The position numbers and the translations under genes were made by a program. The notes beneath the pieces are model-generated. The model saw only the letters and a list, made by a program, of their open reading frames with translations. It ran no database searches and was not told the origin of the DNA. Shown in pieces: positions 27,075 through 36,389 of a DNA stretch of 64,000 nucleotides (position 1 is its first letter; each line of letters opens with the position of its first letter). This DNA comes from Candidatus Eiseniibacteriota bacterium (GTDB lineage: Bacteria > Eisenbacteria > RBG-16-71-46 > CAIMUX01), in contig JACKCR010000011.1 in assembly GCA_020633975.1 (NCBI GenBank), positions 62,001 through 126,000 of the forward strand, given 5' to 3'.

Positions 27075-28352
27075 TCACGAGCTAGCTTCGAGCGCCGCCT
27101 CCGCGCGACGGAGATCTCGATCCAGGGCTCGCTCGCGCTGGACGACGAACGTCTCGACGAGTCGAGCGACTGAGGTCGGCAGCCCCCACCATTCGAGCGG
27201 TGACCCAGCTCCGGGGCGGAGCCGATCCGGCGTCCATGCAGAGTGACGGAGCGCTTCCACCAGCACCTGGTACCCCGAGAGATGTCCAGCGGACAGGTAG
27301 TAGCCGAGCAGCTCGGTTGCGGACGGGGCCTCGGGCGCGGTATGGAGCAGCGCGGGAAGTGGTAGCGACTGGAAGAATGTCTCGTCGGCTTCGGCGTCCA
27401 CGCCGAAGGCGTCGCTCGGGGCGGCTGTCTCCTTCAGAGTTCCGTCGCTGTCGGCCCCCGTGAGCGCTCCAATGATCCGGCGCCAATGCTCGAACCCCGC
27501 GTCCGACCCTCCTCGGGCGGACGGGAACGGCTCCGGAGCTCCGACCGGAAGCGACGCCAGTGCCTCGAGGTCTCCGGCGAGAAGCATGCCGTCTGCGGCG
27601 GGCCACCGGTTCGTGATGTGCGGGAGGACCGCCTGGAGGTGGGTCTCGTAGAACTTCGCGAGTGGGTTGCGCGACGGGAGGGCTCGTAGGAGCTCGACCA
27701 TTCGCTCGCGCAAGCGCGCCTCGGCTGTGCCGTCGAAGTTGAGGGCCGGATCCGTCGAGTCCAAAAGCGTCGGCAAATCAGGGTCGAGCCGCTCACCATC
27801 CACCGCCTCCGCGGGGATGGCGAGGGCGCGCCCTCGGGTGAGATGCGAGAGATCTCCCGTGTCGGCCGCGGGGTAGAGGTCGGTCACCCAGACCGACGCG
27901 CGACGAGCGACCGCTTCGAGCAACCCATCGGAGTCCGTTGCACGGTTGGAACTAGCCGCGGGACGGGTGGTCTCCATTGGATCTGACGCGCCGGCCATGT
28001 CATCCCCAGCGAAACGATTGGTTTCAACAGCGGCGACGTGGGGATGGTACAACACCCCGGCGTATGACAAACGCCGGGCGTTGGACACCATTCCATCGAG
28101 GAAGAAGCGGTGACTGCGACGGGAGTCGAGTTGCCTGCTCCAGTCGAGAGGTTCGCACACGAGGAGGGACTGTCCCAGCAGCCGGGCCCACGCGGCCGCC
28201 CGCTCGAGCGCCGGATTCCAGAACGTCCTCCTGGAGCGAACCATCCAGTAGGCCACATACAGACCTTGCTTCGTATCTACACCAGGATTGAGCCGTCTAC
28301 ATCTAGACGACGGAGCAAGCGGGTCGTCGGGGGGCGTGGACTTCGAGTTCAT
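27075..28352 (-). CDS. Photolyase-like protein (class II-like N-terminal domain), function uncertain
   Basis: 425 residues from ATG 28352. Residues about 30-60 (GLYVAYWMVRSRRTFWNPAL ... WARLLGQSLLVCEPLDW) match the start of class II photolyases, where YWMxRxxR opens the antenna-binding Rossmann domain. The remainder is odd. The usual FAD-binding motifs with conserved Trp/Asn are not apparent, and a low-complexity stretch rich in Ala, Ser and Asp (ADSDGTLKETAAPSDAFGVD) occurs near 310. The C-terminal end has some photolyase-like character (LLGYYLSAGHLSGYQVLVEA). It could be a degenerate photolyase or a cryptochrome-like protein of another subgroup. Divergent from spoVG across 391 bases. Confidence 0.55.
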   Translation of the reverse strand: MNSKSTPPDDPLAPSSRCRRLNPGVDTKQGLYVAYWMVRSRRTFWNPALERAAAWARLLGQSLLVCEPLDWSRQLDSRRSHRFFLDGMVSNARRLSYAGVLYHPHVAAVETNRFAGDDMAGASDPMETTRPAASSNRATDSDGLLEAVARRASVWVTDLYPAADTGDLSHLTRGRALAIPAEAVDGERLDPDLPTLLDSTDPALNFDGTAEARLRERMVELLRALPSRNPLAKFYETHLQAVLPHITNRWPAADGMLLAGDLEALASLPVGAPEPFPSARGGSDAGFEHWRRIIGALTGADSDGTLKETAAPSDAFGVDAEADETFFQSLPLPALLHTAPEAPSATELLGYYLSAGHLSGYQVLVEALRHSAWTPDRLRPGAGSPLEWWGLPTSVARLVETFVVQRERALDRDLRRAEAALEASS

Positions 28353-28743
28353 GGGGCAAAGCCTAGCGAGAGATCGTCGCCGCTGCAAACAGAGCGACTA
28401 GGGGAATCCCCCCGGTTTTTGCCCTCGACTGCCCAGATTTTGGCCCCTCGACGTGCGTCGCGATTGGACAACATCGATTGATCACTCGTTGAACGCAAAA
28501 AAACTGCCGATCAACGATGTTTTCCAGCGCTTTTGCTACCGGAATCACGCTTTATTAATGGGAGATGTGAGTCTCACGGTGGAGCTGCCCCTCTCATCTG
28601 CAGGATGATCCCCGCCTCCGCCGTAGACGATCCCATGCATCCCCGGCAGCCGTTGCGGCAGGCCGGGTGTCTCCACTACGGGCCGCGTACAAGTGGGAGG
28701 CGTTGTGTTGCAGACAGTGCATGACTGGCGAGAGGAGAACATC
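28353..28743. promoter_or_regulatory. AT-richer divergent region with a 13-14 base inverted repeat
   Basis: This 391-base region between the photolyase-like gene (left) and spoVG (right) is less GC-rich than its surroundings around 28460-28560 and includes a run of seven A. AACATCGATTGATC (28470-28483) and GATCAACGATGTT (28509-28521) are inverted copies with one extra base, 25 bases apart. A protein dimer site or a leader hairpin could use them. TATTAA (28553-28558) is -10-like but has no partner. I see no coding sequence here. Confidence 0.5.
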
Positions 28744-29064
28744 ATGGCAGACAGCGTTGCGCCAGACACCGGAGTCGAGATCACCGAGGTTCGAGTGACC
28801 CCGAAGAGGCAGGGGCGCCTTCGGGCTCTCTGCTCGGTCACGTTCGGAGGTGTGTTCGTGGTGAGGGGGATCAAGGTGATCGAAGGGCCGGACCGACTCT
28901 TCCTCGCCATGCCGTCTCGCAGGGAGGCCGACGGGAAGTACAGAGACGTCTGTCATCCGGTCGCCACCTGGTTCCGTGGCGACCTGGAGCGAGCCGTGAT
29001 CGACGAGTACCTTCGGAAGATGAACGAAGGGCCGCTACGCGATGGGGTGCCGGCCGCACACTGA
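28744..29064 (+). CDS. spoVG: SpoVG-family nucleic-acid-binding regulator
   Basis: 106 residues from ATG 28744, with GAGGAGAAC upstream. Full-length match to the SpoVG pattern: EITEVRVTPK, GRLRALCSVTFGGVFVVRGI, KVIEGPDRLFLAMPSRR and YRDVCHPVATWFRGDLER. SpoVG proteins bind RNA and DNA and tune gene expression or cell division in many phyla besides Firmicutes. Normal length apart from an 11-residue N-terminal extension and a short tail. Single gene, convergent with the RND permease. Confidence 0.93.
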   Translation: MADSVAPDTGVEITEVRVTPKRQGRLRALCSVTFGGVFVVRGIKVIEGPDRLFLAMPSRREADGKYRDVCHPVATWFRGDLERAVIDEYLRKMNEGPLRDGVPAAH

Positions 29065-29151
29065 TCGCTCGAAACTGCTTTCGTAGGAGGGAGTGCCGCA
29101 CTCCCTCCGCTTGCTTCGCTCCGCTCGCCCGAGTTTCCCCGGCCGGAATCC

Positions 29152-29235
29152 CTCGCATGATTCGCTAGGCCTGAACTCGCTCGCGTGCCTCGCTAGGCCT
29201 GAACTCCCTCGTGTGCCTTGCTCGGCTGAGTGCCA
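29152..29235. repeat. Three tandem copies of a 28-base repeat at the end of the RND gene
   Basis: Copies at 29152-29179, 29180-29207 and (diverged) 29208-29235. The first two share TCGCTAGGCCTGAACTC. The stop codon and the last 14 residues of the RND permease lie in copies 2-3, so the repeat has shaped the protein's tail. Confidence 0.75.
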
Positions 29236-32200
29236 GCGCCGCCACTCCGTCGCAATCGACGTCCACCCCGTGCGATCCAACCCGGGACGTCTTCCAGGAT
29301 GACCGCGGTCGTTGGCAGTAGCACGGACGTCAGCACCGTCGATACCGCAAGGCCTCCCATGATCACGAGGGCCATCGAGTAGTAGTAGATCCCGGCGAGT
29401 GCGGGTTTCTGGACCCAGATCGGAAACAGTCCGATCAGTGTGGTCAGCGCAGTCATGAGGATCGGACGGATCCGTTCGGAGCCTCCGAGGAGGAGAGCGC
29501 GATTTCGCCGCATTCCACGACGCCTGTACATGTTCACGTGCTCCAGCATCACGATCCCGTTGTTGACCACGATGCCGATGAGGAGCAGGGCGCCCACCGC
29601 TGCCGGCTGATCGAAGTCCGTCTTCGTGAGCCAGAGCGTCCAGAGGGCACCGGACAGAGCAAAGGGCAAGGCCACCATCAGTGCGGTTGCCTGTCTGGCC
29701 GATTCGAAGAGCCCGGCCATGACGGCGAAGATGAGAAGCAGCGCGAGGCCGAGGTTGACCAGGAACTCACGAGACTGCTCTTCCCGCCGACTCTGCGTGC
29801 GGTCGAAGCTGTAGTTGTACCCGTAGGGAAACTCCATCGTCGCGAGCGCGGAGTGAACGAGCGGAAGGTAGTCCTCGCGCTTGCCGTCCTCGTACTTCGC
29901 TCCGACCCACACGCTGGTCTGGCGGTCGTCTCGCTGGATCCGCTCCGCGCCCGGGAGGATTCGGAAGTCCGCGAGAGACGCGAGAGGGACGCGCTCGCCT
30001 TCGCGGTTGTACAACGGCAGGTTGCGGAGTTCGCTCATCGAGCTGACGTCCTTCTCGCCGAGAAGGAGCCGCATCGGGCGTTCGCCGTCCGCAGTCCGGA
30101 ATCGAGGGAGGTTCTGTCCGCGGTACGTGAGCTGGATCACTTCGGCCGGTTGGCGAGGGTCGACGCCGTAGCGGGCGGTGAGATCACGGTCGTACGAGAC
30201 GACCATCTCCTGCCCGCCCTCCTCCAAGCTCGAGAACGGATCGACGAGTCCGGGGATCTCGCCCAGGAGCGACTTCGCTTCCTCGGCCAGGGTTGCCAGG
30301 ACCTCGGAGTCTTCACCGACGAGCTGGAATGCGACGCGCTTGCCGCGGTCCTGCCGCCACATCGGGCCCGCGTCCATGATCTCGAGCTTCACGCCGGGGA
30401 GTTCGGGGAGATAGGACTTGGTGACCCGGCGCGCCTCGGCGACGTCCTTCTCCGTCGTCTTCCCTTCCGCCATGTAGAGCCGAGTCATGGCCCAGCGGTC
30501 GGACCAGAACGAGTAGATCGACTTCGTGGTGAGTTCGTCTTTGTGTCCGACGAGCTCCGCCTCCACCTGAGAGACGACCTCCTGCTTCCGGTCCAACGTG
30601 AGGGGTTCACTGAACTCGTAGCGCACTCCGACGAACGCTTCGCTCTCGCTCGTGTCGAAGTTGAAGTCGATCTCTTGCGCGGGGAAGTAGCCGGATGCCA
30701 CGACCAGGAGGCCGACGATCGGCGTGAGCCAGAGATGCCGGAGGCCGAGTTTCAGCACGCGCCGATAGCCGCGCGTGAGGCGGGACATGAACTGCTCGAC
30801 GACGCGATCGAGAGCGAGGGAAGCCCGGCTTCTTGCTCGATTTCCTTCCTCGGAGAGGAAGTGTGCCGTCGCGAGTGGGATGAGAGTCTGGCTGATGAAG
30901 AGTGACGCGAGCAGCGTGATGCAGACGGTGATCCCCAGCTCCCGGAGGATGATGTTCATCTCGTTCGGTTCGTTGAAGATCAACGGAAGGAAGACGATGA
31001 CCGAAGTGAGAGTCGCCGCGATGACCGCAGTCGACACTTCCTTTGCGCCCATCCGGGCCGCAGTGACGCGGTCCTTGCCTCGTTCCTGGTGCCGGAACAC
31101 GTTCTCCATGACGACCACTGCGTTGTCGACGAGCATGCCGATCCCGACGATCAGGCCGAGCAGTGACACGGTGTTGAGCGTCTTTCCCTGCGCCCAGATG
31201 AATCCACACGCCACGATGAGCGAGAAGGGGATGCAGGAGACCGCAACGAGGGTCGACGACACGCGCCGGAGGAACACATAGAGGACGACGCTTGCGAGAA
31301 TGGCGCCGAAGATCCCCGTGAAGAGGAGGTCGGCGAGAGTGCGTTCGATCTCCTGGCCCTGGTTCTCCCAGATCAGGAAGTTCACGCCTTCCAGCTCCGG
31401 ATCGTCGGCCATCGCCGCGACCCGCTCACGGACCTCGCGGCAGATCTCCACGGTGTTCGCGGAGGATTCCTTGCTCACCGAGATGCCGATCGCGAAGTCA
31501 CCGTCCAGGTGGCGGCCGTACTCGAGAGGCGGCTCCTCGTACGTCACGTCGGCGACATCCCGCAGCCGAAGGCCGTCGGAACGGACGGCGAGGTTCTCGA
31601 TCTCGGCGAGGGATTGGAACGTGCCGACCGTTCGGAGTTGGTGGTTGAGCCCGGGCTCTTCGACCTGGCCGAGGCTCTGGTCGAAGTTCTGCGTCCGGAG
31701 CGCACGCGATACCTCGCGCACGTCGATCCCGTACGCGACCAGGTCGTCTGGGCGGAGACGGATCCGCACTTCCTTCGGATTCACGCCGTCCAGTCGGACT
31801 TGCGCCACTCCGGGGATCCGCTCCAGCGGTTTCACGATCCGCCGGTCGAGGAGGTCGTAGCTCTCGCTGAGGTCGCGGGGAGAGGAGAGGCGTCCCTCCA
31901 GGATCGGCGAGTCCGACTCCCTCGCGTCCCAGTTCGTCGAGATGACGATCCGCTCCACGTCGTCCGGCAAGTCGCGGCGAACCCGGTCCACGGCTTCGCG
32001 GACCTCCATACGGGCGAGAGCGAGGTCCGCTCCCCAAGCGAAGTCGAGGCGGATCCGTCCTTCGTCCTGATTGCACATCGACCAGAGGCTCTCGAGTCCG
32101 CTGACCGACCCCAATGCGTCTTCCATCGGGCGAACGATCGATCGCTCCACTTGGGATGGGGTCGCGTTTGGGTAGGGAACGATCACGAACAGCTCGGGCT

Positions 32201-32324
32201 CCTGGACTTCGGGAAGGAAGGCGAGGGGGAGCTTGACGAGGGCGACGGCTCCGAGCACGAGGAGGCTCACGATGAGCATCAACATCGAGACGGGACGTGA
32301 GATGGCGATTTCTGGGAGGGTCAT
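29193..32324 (-). CDS. RND-family efflux transporter permease (AcrB/MdtB-like)
   Basis: 1043 residues, the normal RND length, from ATG 32324 (MTLPEIAISRPVSMLMLIVS). Inner-membrane proton-driven exporter. The family layout is clear: TM1 at the N-terminus, a first porter loop (YPNATPSQVERSIVRPMEDA), TM4 with GIGMLVDNAVVVMENVFRHQ (relay Asp followed by Asn), and the second half with GALLLIGIVVNNGIVMLEHV. The C-terminal tail is soluble, Arg/Gly-rich and partly made by tandem repeats. No adaptor (MFP) or outer-membrane factor gene is adjacent, so partners must be elsewhere. Divergent from the Trm112 gene; the start lacks a good Shine-Dalgarno. Confidence 0.94.
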   Translation of the reverse strand: MTLPEIAISRPVSMLMLIVSLLVLGAVALVKLPLAFLPEVQEPELFVIVPYPNATPSQVERSIVRPMEDALGSVSGLESLWSMCNQDEGRIRLDFAWGADLALARMEVREAVDRVRRDLPDDVERIVISTNWDARESDSPILEGRLSSPRDLSESYDLLDRRIVKPLERIPGVAQVRLDGVNPKEVRIRLRPDDLVAYGIDVREVSRALRTQNFDQSLGQVEEPGLNHQLRTVGTFQSLAEIENLAVRSDGLRLRDVADVTYEEPPLEYGRHLDGDFAIGISVSKESSANTVEICREVRERVAAMADDPELEGVNFLIWENQGQEIERTLADLLFTGIFGAILASVVLYVFLRRVSSTLVAVSCIPFSLIVACGFIWAQGKTLNTVSLLGLIVGIGMLVDNAVVVMENVFRHQERGKDRVTAARMGAKEVSTAVIAATLTSVIVFLPLIFNEPNEMNIILRELGITVCITLLASLFISQTLIPLATAHFLSEEGNRARSRASLALDRVVEQFMSRLTRGYRRVLKLGLRHLWLTPIVGLLVVASGYFPAQEIDFNFDTSESEAFVGVRYEFSEPLTLDRKQEVVSQVEAELVGHKDELTTKSIYSFWSDRWAMTRLYMAEGKTTEKDVAEARRVTKSYLPELPGVKLEIMDAGPMWRQDRGKRVAFQLVGEDSEVLATLAEEAKSLLGEIPGLVDPFSSLEEGGQEMVVSYDRDLTARYGVDPRQPAEVIQLTYRGQNLPRFRTADGERPMRLLLGEKDVSSMSELRNLPLYNREGERVPLASLADFRILPGAERIQRDDRQTSVWVGAKYEDGKREDYLPLVHSALATMEFPYGYNYSFDRTQSRREEQSREFLVNLGLALLLIFAVMAGLFESARQATALMVALPFALSGALWTLWLTKTDFDQPAAVGALLLIGIVVNNGIVMLEHVNMYRRRGMRRNRALLLGGSERIRPILMTALTTLIGLFPIWVQKPALAGIYYYSMALVIMGGLAVSTVLTSVLLPTTAVILEDVPGWIARGGRRLRRSGGAGTQPSKAHEGVQA

Positions 32325-32571
32325 GCGCGGAGTATGCGGGTCCCATCCAGTCGTGCTCAAGCCCGAGGGTCTGCAGGGCCGCCGAATCCGCAATCTCCCG
32401 GCCATCCCGATCGTTCCCCTGGAACGAGCGACGAGCGCGGGATACCATGCGAGGCCAATCACCGGCCCGAGCGATCCGCTCGTTCGGAGTGGTTCCAGAC
32501 ACGCGTATCGGAGGGACGGCTCCCGGCGGGCCGTGCGAAGGACGGCCAAGATGGCCGGAGGCAGTGACCGA

Positions 32572-32823
32572 ATGACCGATTCCAAGTCCCAGATCGATCC
32601 CGAGTTCCTCGCGATCCTGCGTTGCCCCGTGGCGGTTCGCTACACGGATCGTGGTGACGATCCCGGACGGCTCCGTCTCGTCCATGGATGTTGGCTCGTC
32701 TGTGACGACTCGGGCCTCAAGTATCCGATTCAGGACGGGATCCCGATCATGCTGGTCGACGAGGGGCAGAAGTGGAAGGAGACCCCGGAGGATCAGCTGC
32801 CGGTCCCTCCGCCGCAGAGCTAG
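32572..32823 (+). CDS. Trm112-family protein
   Basis: 83 residues from ATG 32572 (GGAG upstream); ATG 32551 is an in-frame alternative. The sequence IDPEFLAILRCPVAVRYTD ... LVCDDSGLKYPIQDGIPIML is the typical Trm112/YcaR pattern with CP near the start and YPI-DGIP at the end. In bacteria these small proteins are thought to activate or stabilise methyltransferases or to accompany lipid A enzymes. The second zinc-type Cys (WLVCDDSG) is present, but the CxxC pairs are incomplete. The next gene follows by 25 bases and is probably co-transcribed. Confidence 0.85.
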   Translation: MTDSKSQIDPEFLAILRCPVAVRYTDRGDDPGRLRLVHGCWLVCDDSGLKYPIQDGIPIMLVDEGQKWKETPEDQLPVPPPQS

Positions 32824-32848
32824 CCCCAGAGGTAGAGGAGCGACTCCC

Positions 32849-33151
32849 ATGAAAGTGATCGCAGATCTCTGTCTGATTCCGCTCGGGGTCGGTGTCTCCG
32901 TTTCGTCCTACATCGCCGCGTGCGAGCGTGTGTTGGGCGAAGCCGGGCTCGAGCACCACCTCCACCCCTACGGGACGAACATCGAGGGGGAGTGGGACGA
33001 GGTGTTCGCGGCCATCCGCCGATGCCACGAAGTCGTCCACGAGATGGGCGCACCCCGGATCCACACGACCCTCAAGTTCGGAACCCGTACCGATCGGACC
33101 CAATCGATGGCCGACAAAGTTCGGAGCGTCGAGGAGAAGCAGGGCAAGTAG
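32849..33151 (+). CDS. MTH1187/YkoF-type thiamine-binding-like protein
   Basis: 100 residues from ATG 32849 with AGAGGAG upstream. Matches the MTH1187 (UPF0045) family: IADLCLIPLGVGVSVSSYIA start, LEHHLHPYGTNIEGEWDEVF core and ending with R-x-D-R-x-x-x-MADKV. These ferredoxin-like dimers bind thiamine or related small molecules. The GTNIEGEWDEV segment contains the characteristic pocket residues. Second gene of a likely Trm112 operon. The 278 bases that follow hold no gene. Confidence 0.88.
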   Translation: MKVIADLCLIPLGVGVSVSSYIAACERVLGEAGLEHHLHPYGTNIEGEWDEVFAAIRRCHEVVHEMGAPRIHTTLKFGTRTDRTQSMADKVRSVEEKQGK

Positions 33152-33343
33152 CCACTGGCGTGCCCCAGCCCTGCAGTGCCTCCCGGCCCCCAGTTCGAAG
33201 GCCAGTTCGTCTGGGCGGGGATGTCCGCTGTTTCGGACTCATCGATCAGAACGGGCGAGCCACGACCACGCCCTTAGCGCCGGACTCCGCACCCGTGCCC
33301 AGTGCTCCAGGGACCGTTCGTCCAATGGTCCCGGCGAGCTGAG

Positions 33344-33352
33344 TGCTATACT
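33344..33352 (+). promoter_or_regulatory. Extended -10 element upstream of the subtilase gene
   Basis: TGCTATACT 78 bases before the start codon at 33430, identical to the element before tldD. The leader between them carries AAAGGAAGGAG as Shine-Dalgarno. No convincing -35. Confidence 0.5.
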
Positions 33353-33429
33353 CGGCAGGCGGTGTTCGGCACGAACGCCGCCAGTGCCCACTCAACGTTC
33401 CGTCCGTCAAAGGAAGGAGTCCCCCTCAC

Positions 33430-36339
33430 ATGCGACGTCTCTTGCTAGGTGCGTTCGCGATGGCCGGCCTGTGCGCGACCATGCTCACGTACTCGGCCAG
33501 CGCGGCCACCCTCCACCCTGCGGTCGAGGCCGAGATCAACAACGGCAGCTTCGACGAATCCATGAGCGTCCTGGTCTATCTCCAGGAAGCTCCCATCCAA
33601 CAACTCAGCGCCGACCTCTCTGAACAGGGTGCGACACGCAAGGCGCGTCACACTGCGATCATCGATGCGCTGCAAGAGCAGCAGCGGACGCAGGACCCGC
33701 TCAAGGCTTGGTTGGAGTCCGAGATGCCTTCCGGCAAGGTCGACGGCTACACCAGCTACTGGATCATGAACTGTCTCGTCATCGAAGCGACGAAGGGGAC
33801 GATCCTCGAGATCGCGAACCGTCCCGAAGTCGAGCGGATCGAGCCGAACTGGCAGGCGGAGCTCATGGAGCCCGTCGATGGTTCCGCTCCGATGGACGAG
33901 ATCGGGGGGAGCCCGCGCATGACTCGCGGTGCGGGGTTCGTCCCGCCGGGCCTCCGCGCGATCAAGGCGGACCAGGTTTGGTACCAGTATGGAATCACGG
34001 GCGCGGGCCGTCTCATCGGCGGACTCGATACCGGTGTCGACGGAAACCACCCGGCGCTCGCGAGCCGCTGGCGTGGTGTGACCGAGCCTTCCTCCGAGTG
34101 CTGGCTCGACGTGCTCGGAACGAACACGACGTTCCCGAACGACGGTAACAGCCACGGTACCCATACGATGGGAACCATGACGGGCAACAGCCCCACGACG
34201 CTCGATACGGTCGGTGTGGCCTGGGGCGCGAAGTGGATCGCCGCGAATGCGATCAACCAGGGCGTCGGCTCGGCGTTCGACAACGACGTGATCGCCTGCT
34301 TCCAGTGGTTCATGAACCCGGACGGTGACTCCCAGACCATGGACGACGTTCCGGACGTGGTGCAGAACTCCTGGCGGATCAACGAGCAGTTCGGCGGAAA
34401 CTATACGGACTGCGACACGCGCTGGTGGAACGCGATCGACAACTGCGAAGCTGCGGGCGTCGTCGTGGTCTTCTCTGCGGGTAACGAAGGCCCGGGCGCC
34501 GGAACGATCGGCTCTCCGCCGGACCGCGCGACGACCGAGTACAACGCGTTCTCCGTCGGTGCTGTCGACGCGACGAACTTCAATGCGCCGTACCCGATCG
34601 CGAGCTTCTCGAGCCGCGGTCCGTCCGGATGCAACGTCTCGGCGGAACTCAAGATCAAGCCGGAAGTCGCAGCACCGGGCGTGGACGTCTACTCGACGAT
34701 TCCGGGCGGCGGCTACAGCAGTGCCTTCAGCGGCACCTCTATGGCCGGCCCTCACGTTTCCGGAATCGTGCCGCTTCTCCGTGAAGCGGATCCGAACCTC
34801 GAAGTCGACGAGATCAAGCAGATCCTGATGGAGACCGCGATCGACTACGGGGCCACCGGCAACGACAATACCTACGGGTACGGCTTCGTCGACGCACTCG
34901 CGGCGGTCGAGTCGGCACTGGTCGGCTTCGGAAACCTCGAAGGCTTCGTCGGAAACGCGAGCTTCGGCAACGCTCCGATCTCCGGTGCCACCGTTACCGT
35001 GATCGAGGAAGACCGTTCCTTCGTTACGGACACCGACGGCACCTACGGCGGCCTCGTTCCTCCGGGAACGTTCACCGTCGAGGCGAGCCACCCGTCCTTC
35101 GCCTCGCAGCAGTTCCAGGTCGAGGTGCTCAGTGGTCAGCCCACGGTCCAGAACTTCTCTCTCACGGACATCGCCGGCCCGACCATCACGAACCTGAGCG
35201 ATCCGCTCACGACGTCCGACGATGTCGGCCCGTACGCGATGACGGCCGACATCTCCGATGCCAGCACCGTCGCCTCGGCCCGTCTCTACTACCGGGTCAA
35301 CGGTGGCACGTGGCAGTTCGTGAACATGACCGGTTCCGGCACGTACTCCGGCTCGATCCCGGGCCAGGATGCCGGCTCGATCATCGACTTCTACGCTTGG
35401 GCCCAGGACGGGATCGGCCTCGAGGCCACCTTCCCGGCCGACGCTCCGGCCAGCTACCACACCCTCTACGTGACCCAGGTCGTGTACGCCTACGACGTCG
35501 AGTCCAACGACGCGAACTGGTCGCTCTCCGCGGCTGGTGACAACGCGACGACCGGCCTCTGGGTCCGGGCCGATCCGATCGGAACCGACAGCGGTGGTCC
35601 GATCCAGAGCGAGGACGATCACACGCCGGCTCCGGGCGTGATCTGCTTCGTGACCGGTAACTCCGGATCCGGCGCCGGTGATGACGACGTCGACAACGGC
35701 TGCACCACTCTGACCAGCCCGGTGTTCGACCTGGCGGGAGCGGAGCTCGCGTTCGTCAGCTACGCGCGTTGGTTCATGATGGGTGGCGCGTCTGCCGACG
35801 ACGTCTTCCAGATCGACGTCTCGAACGACGGAGGGAGCAGCTGGCAGTCGCTCGAGACCGTCACGGCTTTCGAGCCGGCCTGGAACGTGGTCACGTTCGA
35901 GCTCTCCGGTGTGATCGCACTCACGGATCAGATGCGTTTCCGCTTCATCGCGTGCGACATCAACACGCAGGGCCTCACCGAGTGTGAGATCGACGACTTC
36001 TCGATCGAGGCGTTCATCCCGGCGAACCCGGCCGATGTCGACGACATCCGTCACACCGTCCAGGTCTCGTCGCTCGAGACGAACGCTCCGAACCCGATGA
36101 ACTCGTCGACGACCCTCCGGTTCAACCTGAGCAACGCGTCGGATGCAGCGCTGACGATCTACGATGCGAGTGGACGTCTCGTCCGTTCGCTCTGGAACGG
36201 TCCGCTCGCTTCCGGCGTCCATCAGCTGAACTGGGACGGTCGTGACGACCGCGGAACCGAGGTCGAGGCGGGAGTCTACTTCTATCGCCTCGAGGCCGGC
36301 GCGTTCACGCAGAGCCGCCGCCTCCTCGTCGTTCGCTGA
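33430..36339 (+). CDS. Secreted subtilisin-like serine protease (S8) with FlgD-like C-terminal module
   Basis: 969 residues from ATG 33430 (GGAAGGAG upstream). Signal peptide MRRLLLGAFAMAGLCATMLT... ending ASA. An inhibitor_I9-like propeptide (about 40-150) precedes the peptidase. Its catalytic triad is D200 (GGLDTGVDGNHP), H242 (GNSHGTHTMGT) and S437 (FSGTSMAGPHVSG), with the oxyanion Asn region VVVVFSAGNEGPG. A carboxypeptidase-regulatory-like domain (about 525-600) and two beta-sandwich domains follow, one with MAM/jelly-roll-like ending (TECEIDDFSIEAF). The terminal module ends AGVYFYRLEAGAFTQSRRLL. Secreted protease, route inferred as for the C25 enzyme. Its own extended -10 promoter and two strong terminators isolate it transcriptionally. 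Confidence 0.95.
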   Translation: MRRLLLGAFAMAGLCATMLTYSASAATLHPAVEAEINNGSFDESMSVLVYLQEAPIQQLSADLSEQGATRKARHTAIIDALQEQQRTQDPLKAWLESEMPSGKVDGYTSYWIMNCLVIEATKGTILEIANRPEVERIEPNWQAELMEPVDGSAPMDEIGGSPRMTRGAGFVPPGLRAIKADQVWYQYGITGAGRLIGGLDTGVDGNHPALASRWRGVTEPSSECWLDVLGTNTTFPNDGNSHGTHTMGTMTGNSPTTLDTVGVAWGAKWIAANAINQGVGSAFDNDVIACFQWFMNPDGDSQTMDDVPDVVQNSWRINEQFGGNYTDCDTRWWNAIDNCEAAGVVVVFSAGNEGPGAGTIGSPPDRATTEYNAFSVGAVDATNFNAPYPIASFSSRGPSGCNVSAELKIKPEVAAPGVDVYSTIPGGGYSSAFSGTSMAGPHVSGIVPLLREADPNLEVDEIKQILMETAIDYGATGNDNTYGYGFVDALAAVESALVGFGNLEGFVGNASFGNAPISGATVTVIEEDRSFVTDTDGTYGGLVPPGTFTVEASHPSFASQQFQVEVLSGQPTVQNFSLTDIAGPTITNLSDPLTTSDDVGPYAMTADISDASTVASARLYYRVNGGTWQFVNMTGSGTYSGSIPGQDAGSIIDFYAWAQDGIGLEATFPADAPASYHTLYVTQVVYAYDVESNDANWSLSAAGDNATTGLWVRADPIGTDSGGPIQSEDDHTPAPGVICFVTGNSGSGAGDDDVDNGCTTLTSPVFDLAGAELAFVSYARWFMMGGASADDVFQIDVSNDGGSSWQSLETVTAFEPAWNVVTFELSGVIALTDQMRFRFIACDINTQGLTECEIDDFSIEAFIPANPADVDDIRHTVQVSSLETNAPNPMNSSTTLRFNLSNASDAALTIYDASGRLVRSLWNGPLASGVHQLNWDGRDDRGTEVEAGVYFYRLEAGAFTQSRRLLVVR

Positions 36340-36353
36340 GTCCAGTCCAAGTA

Positions 36354-36379
36354 CTGCGGCGCGGATTTCCGTGCCGCAG
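36354..36379 (+). terminator. First terminator after the subtilase gene
   Basis: CTGCGGC-G-CGG / CCG-T-GCCGCAG stem with an ATTT loop, 15 bases after the stop, followed by CCTTTTC. Confidence 0.8.
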
Positions 36380-36389
36380 CCTTTTCGAG

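Noticed and set aside
28489-28494. TTGAAC as a -35 box for spoVG
   Set aside because: No -10-like hexamer occurs at 15-19 bases downstream, so I did not call a promoter.
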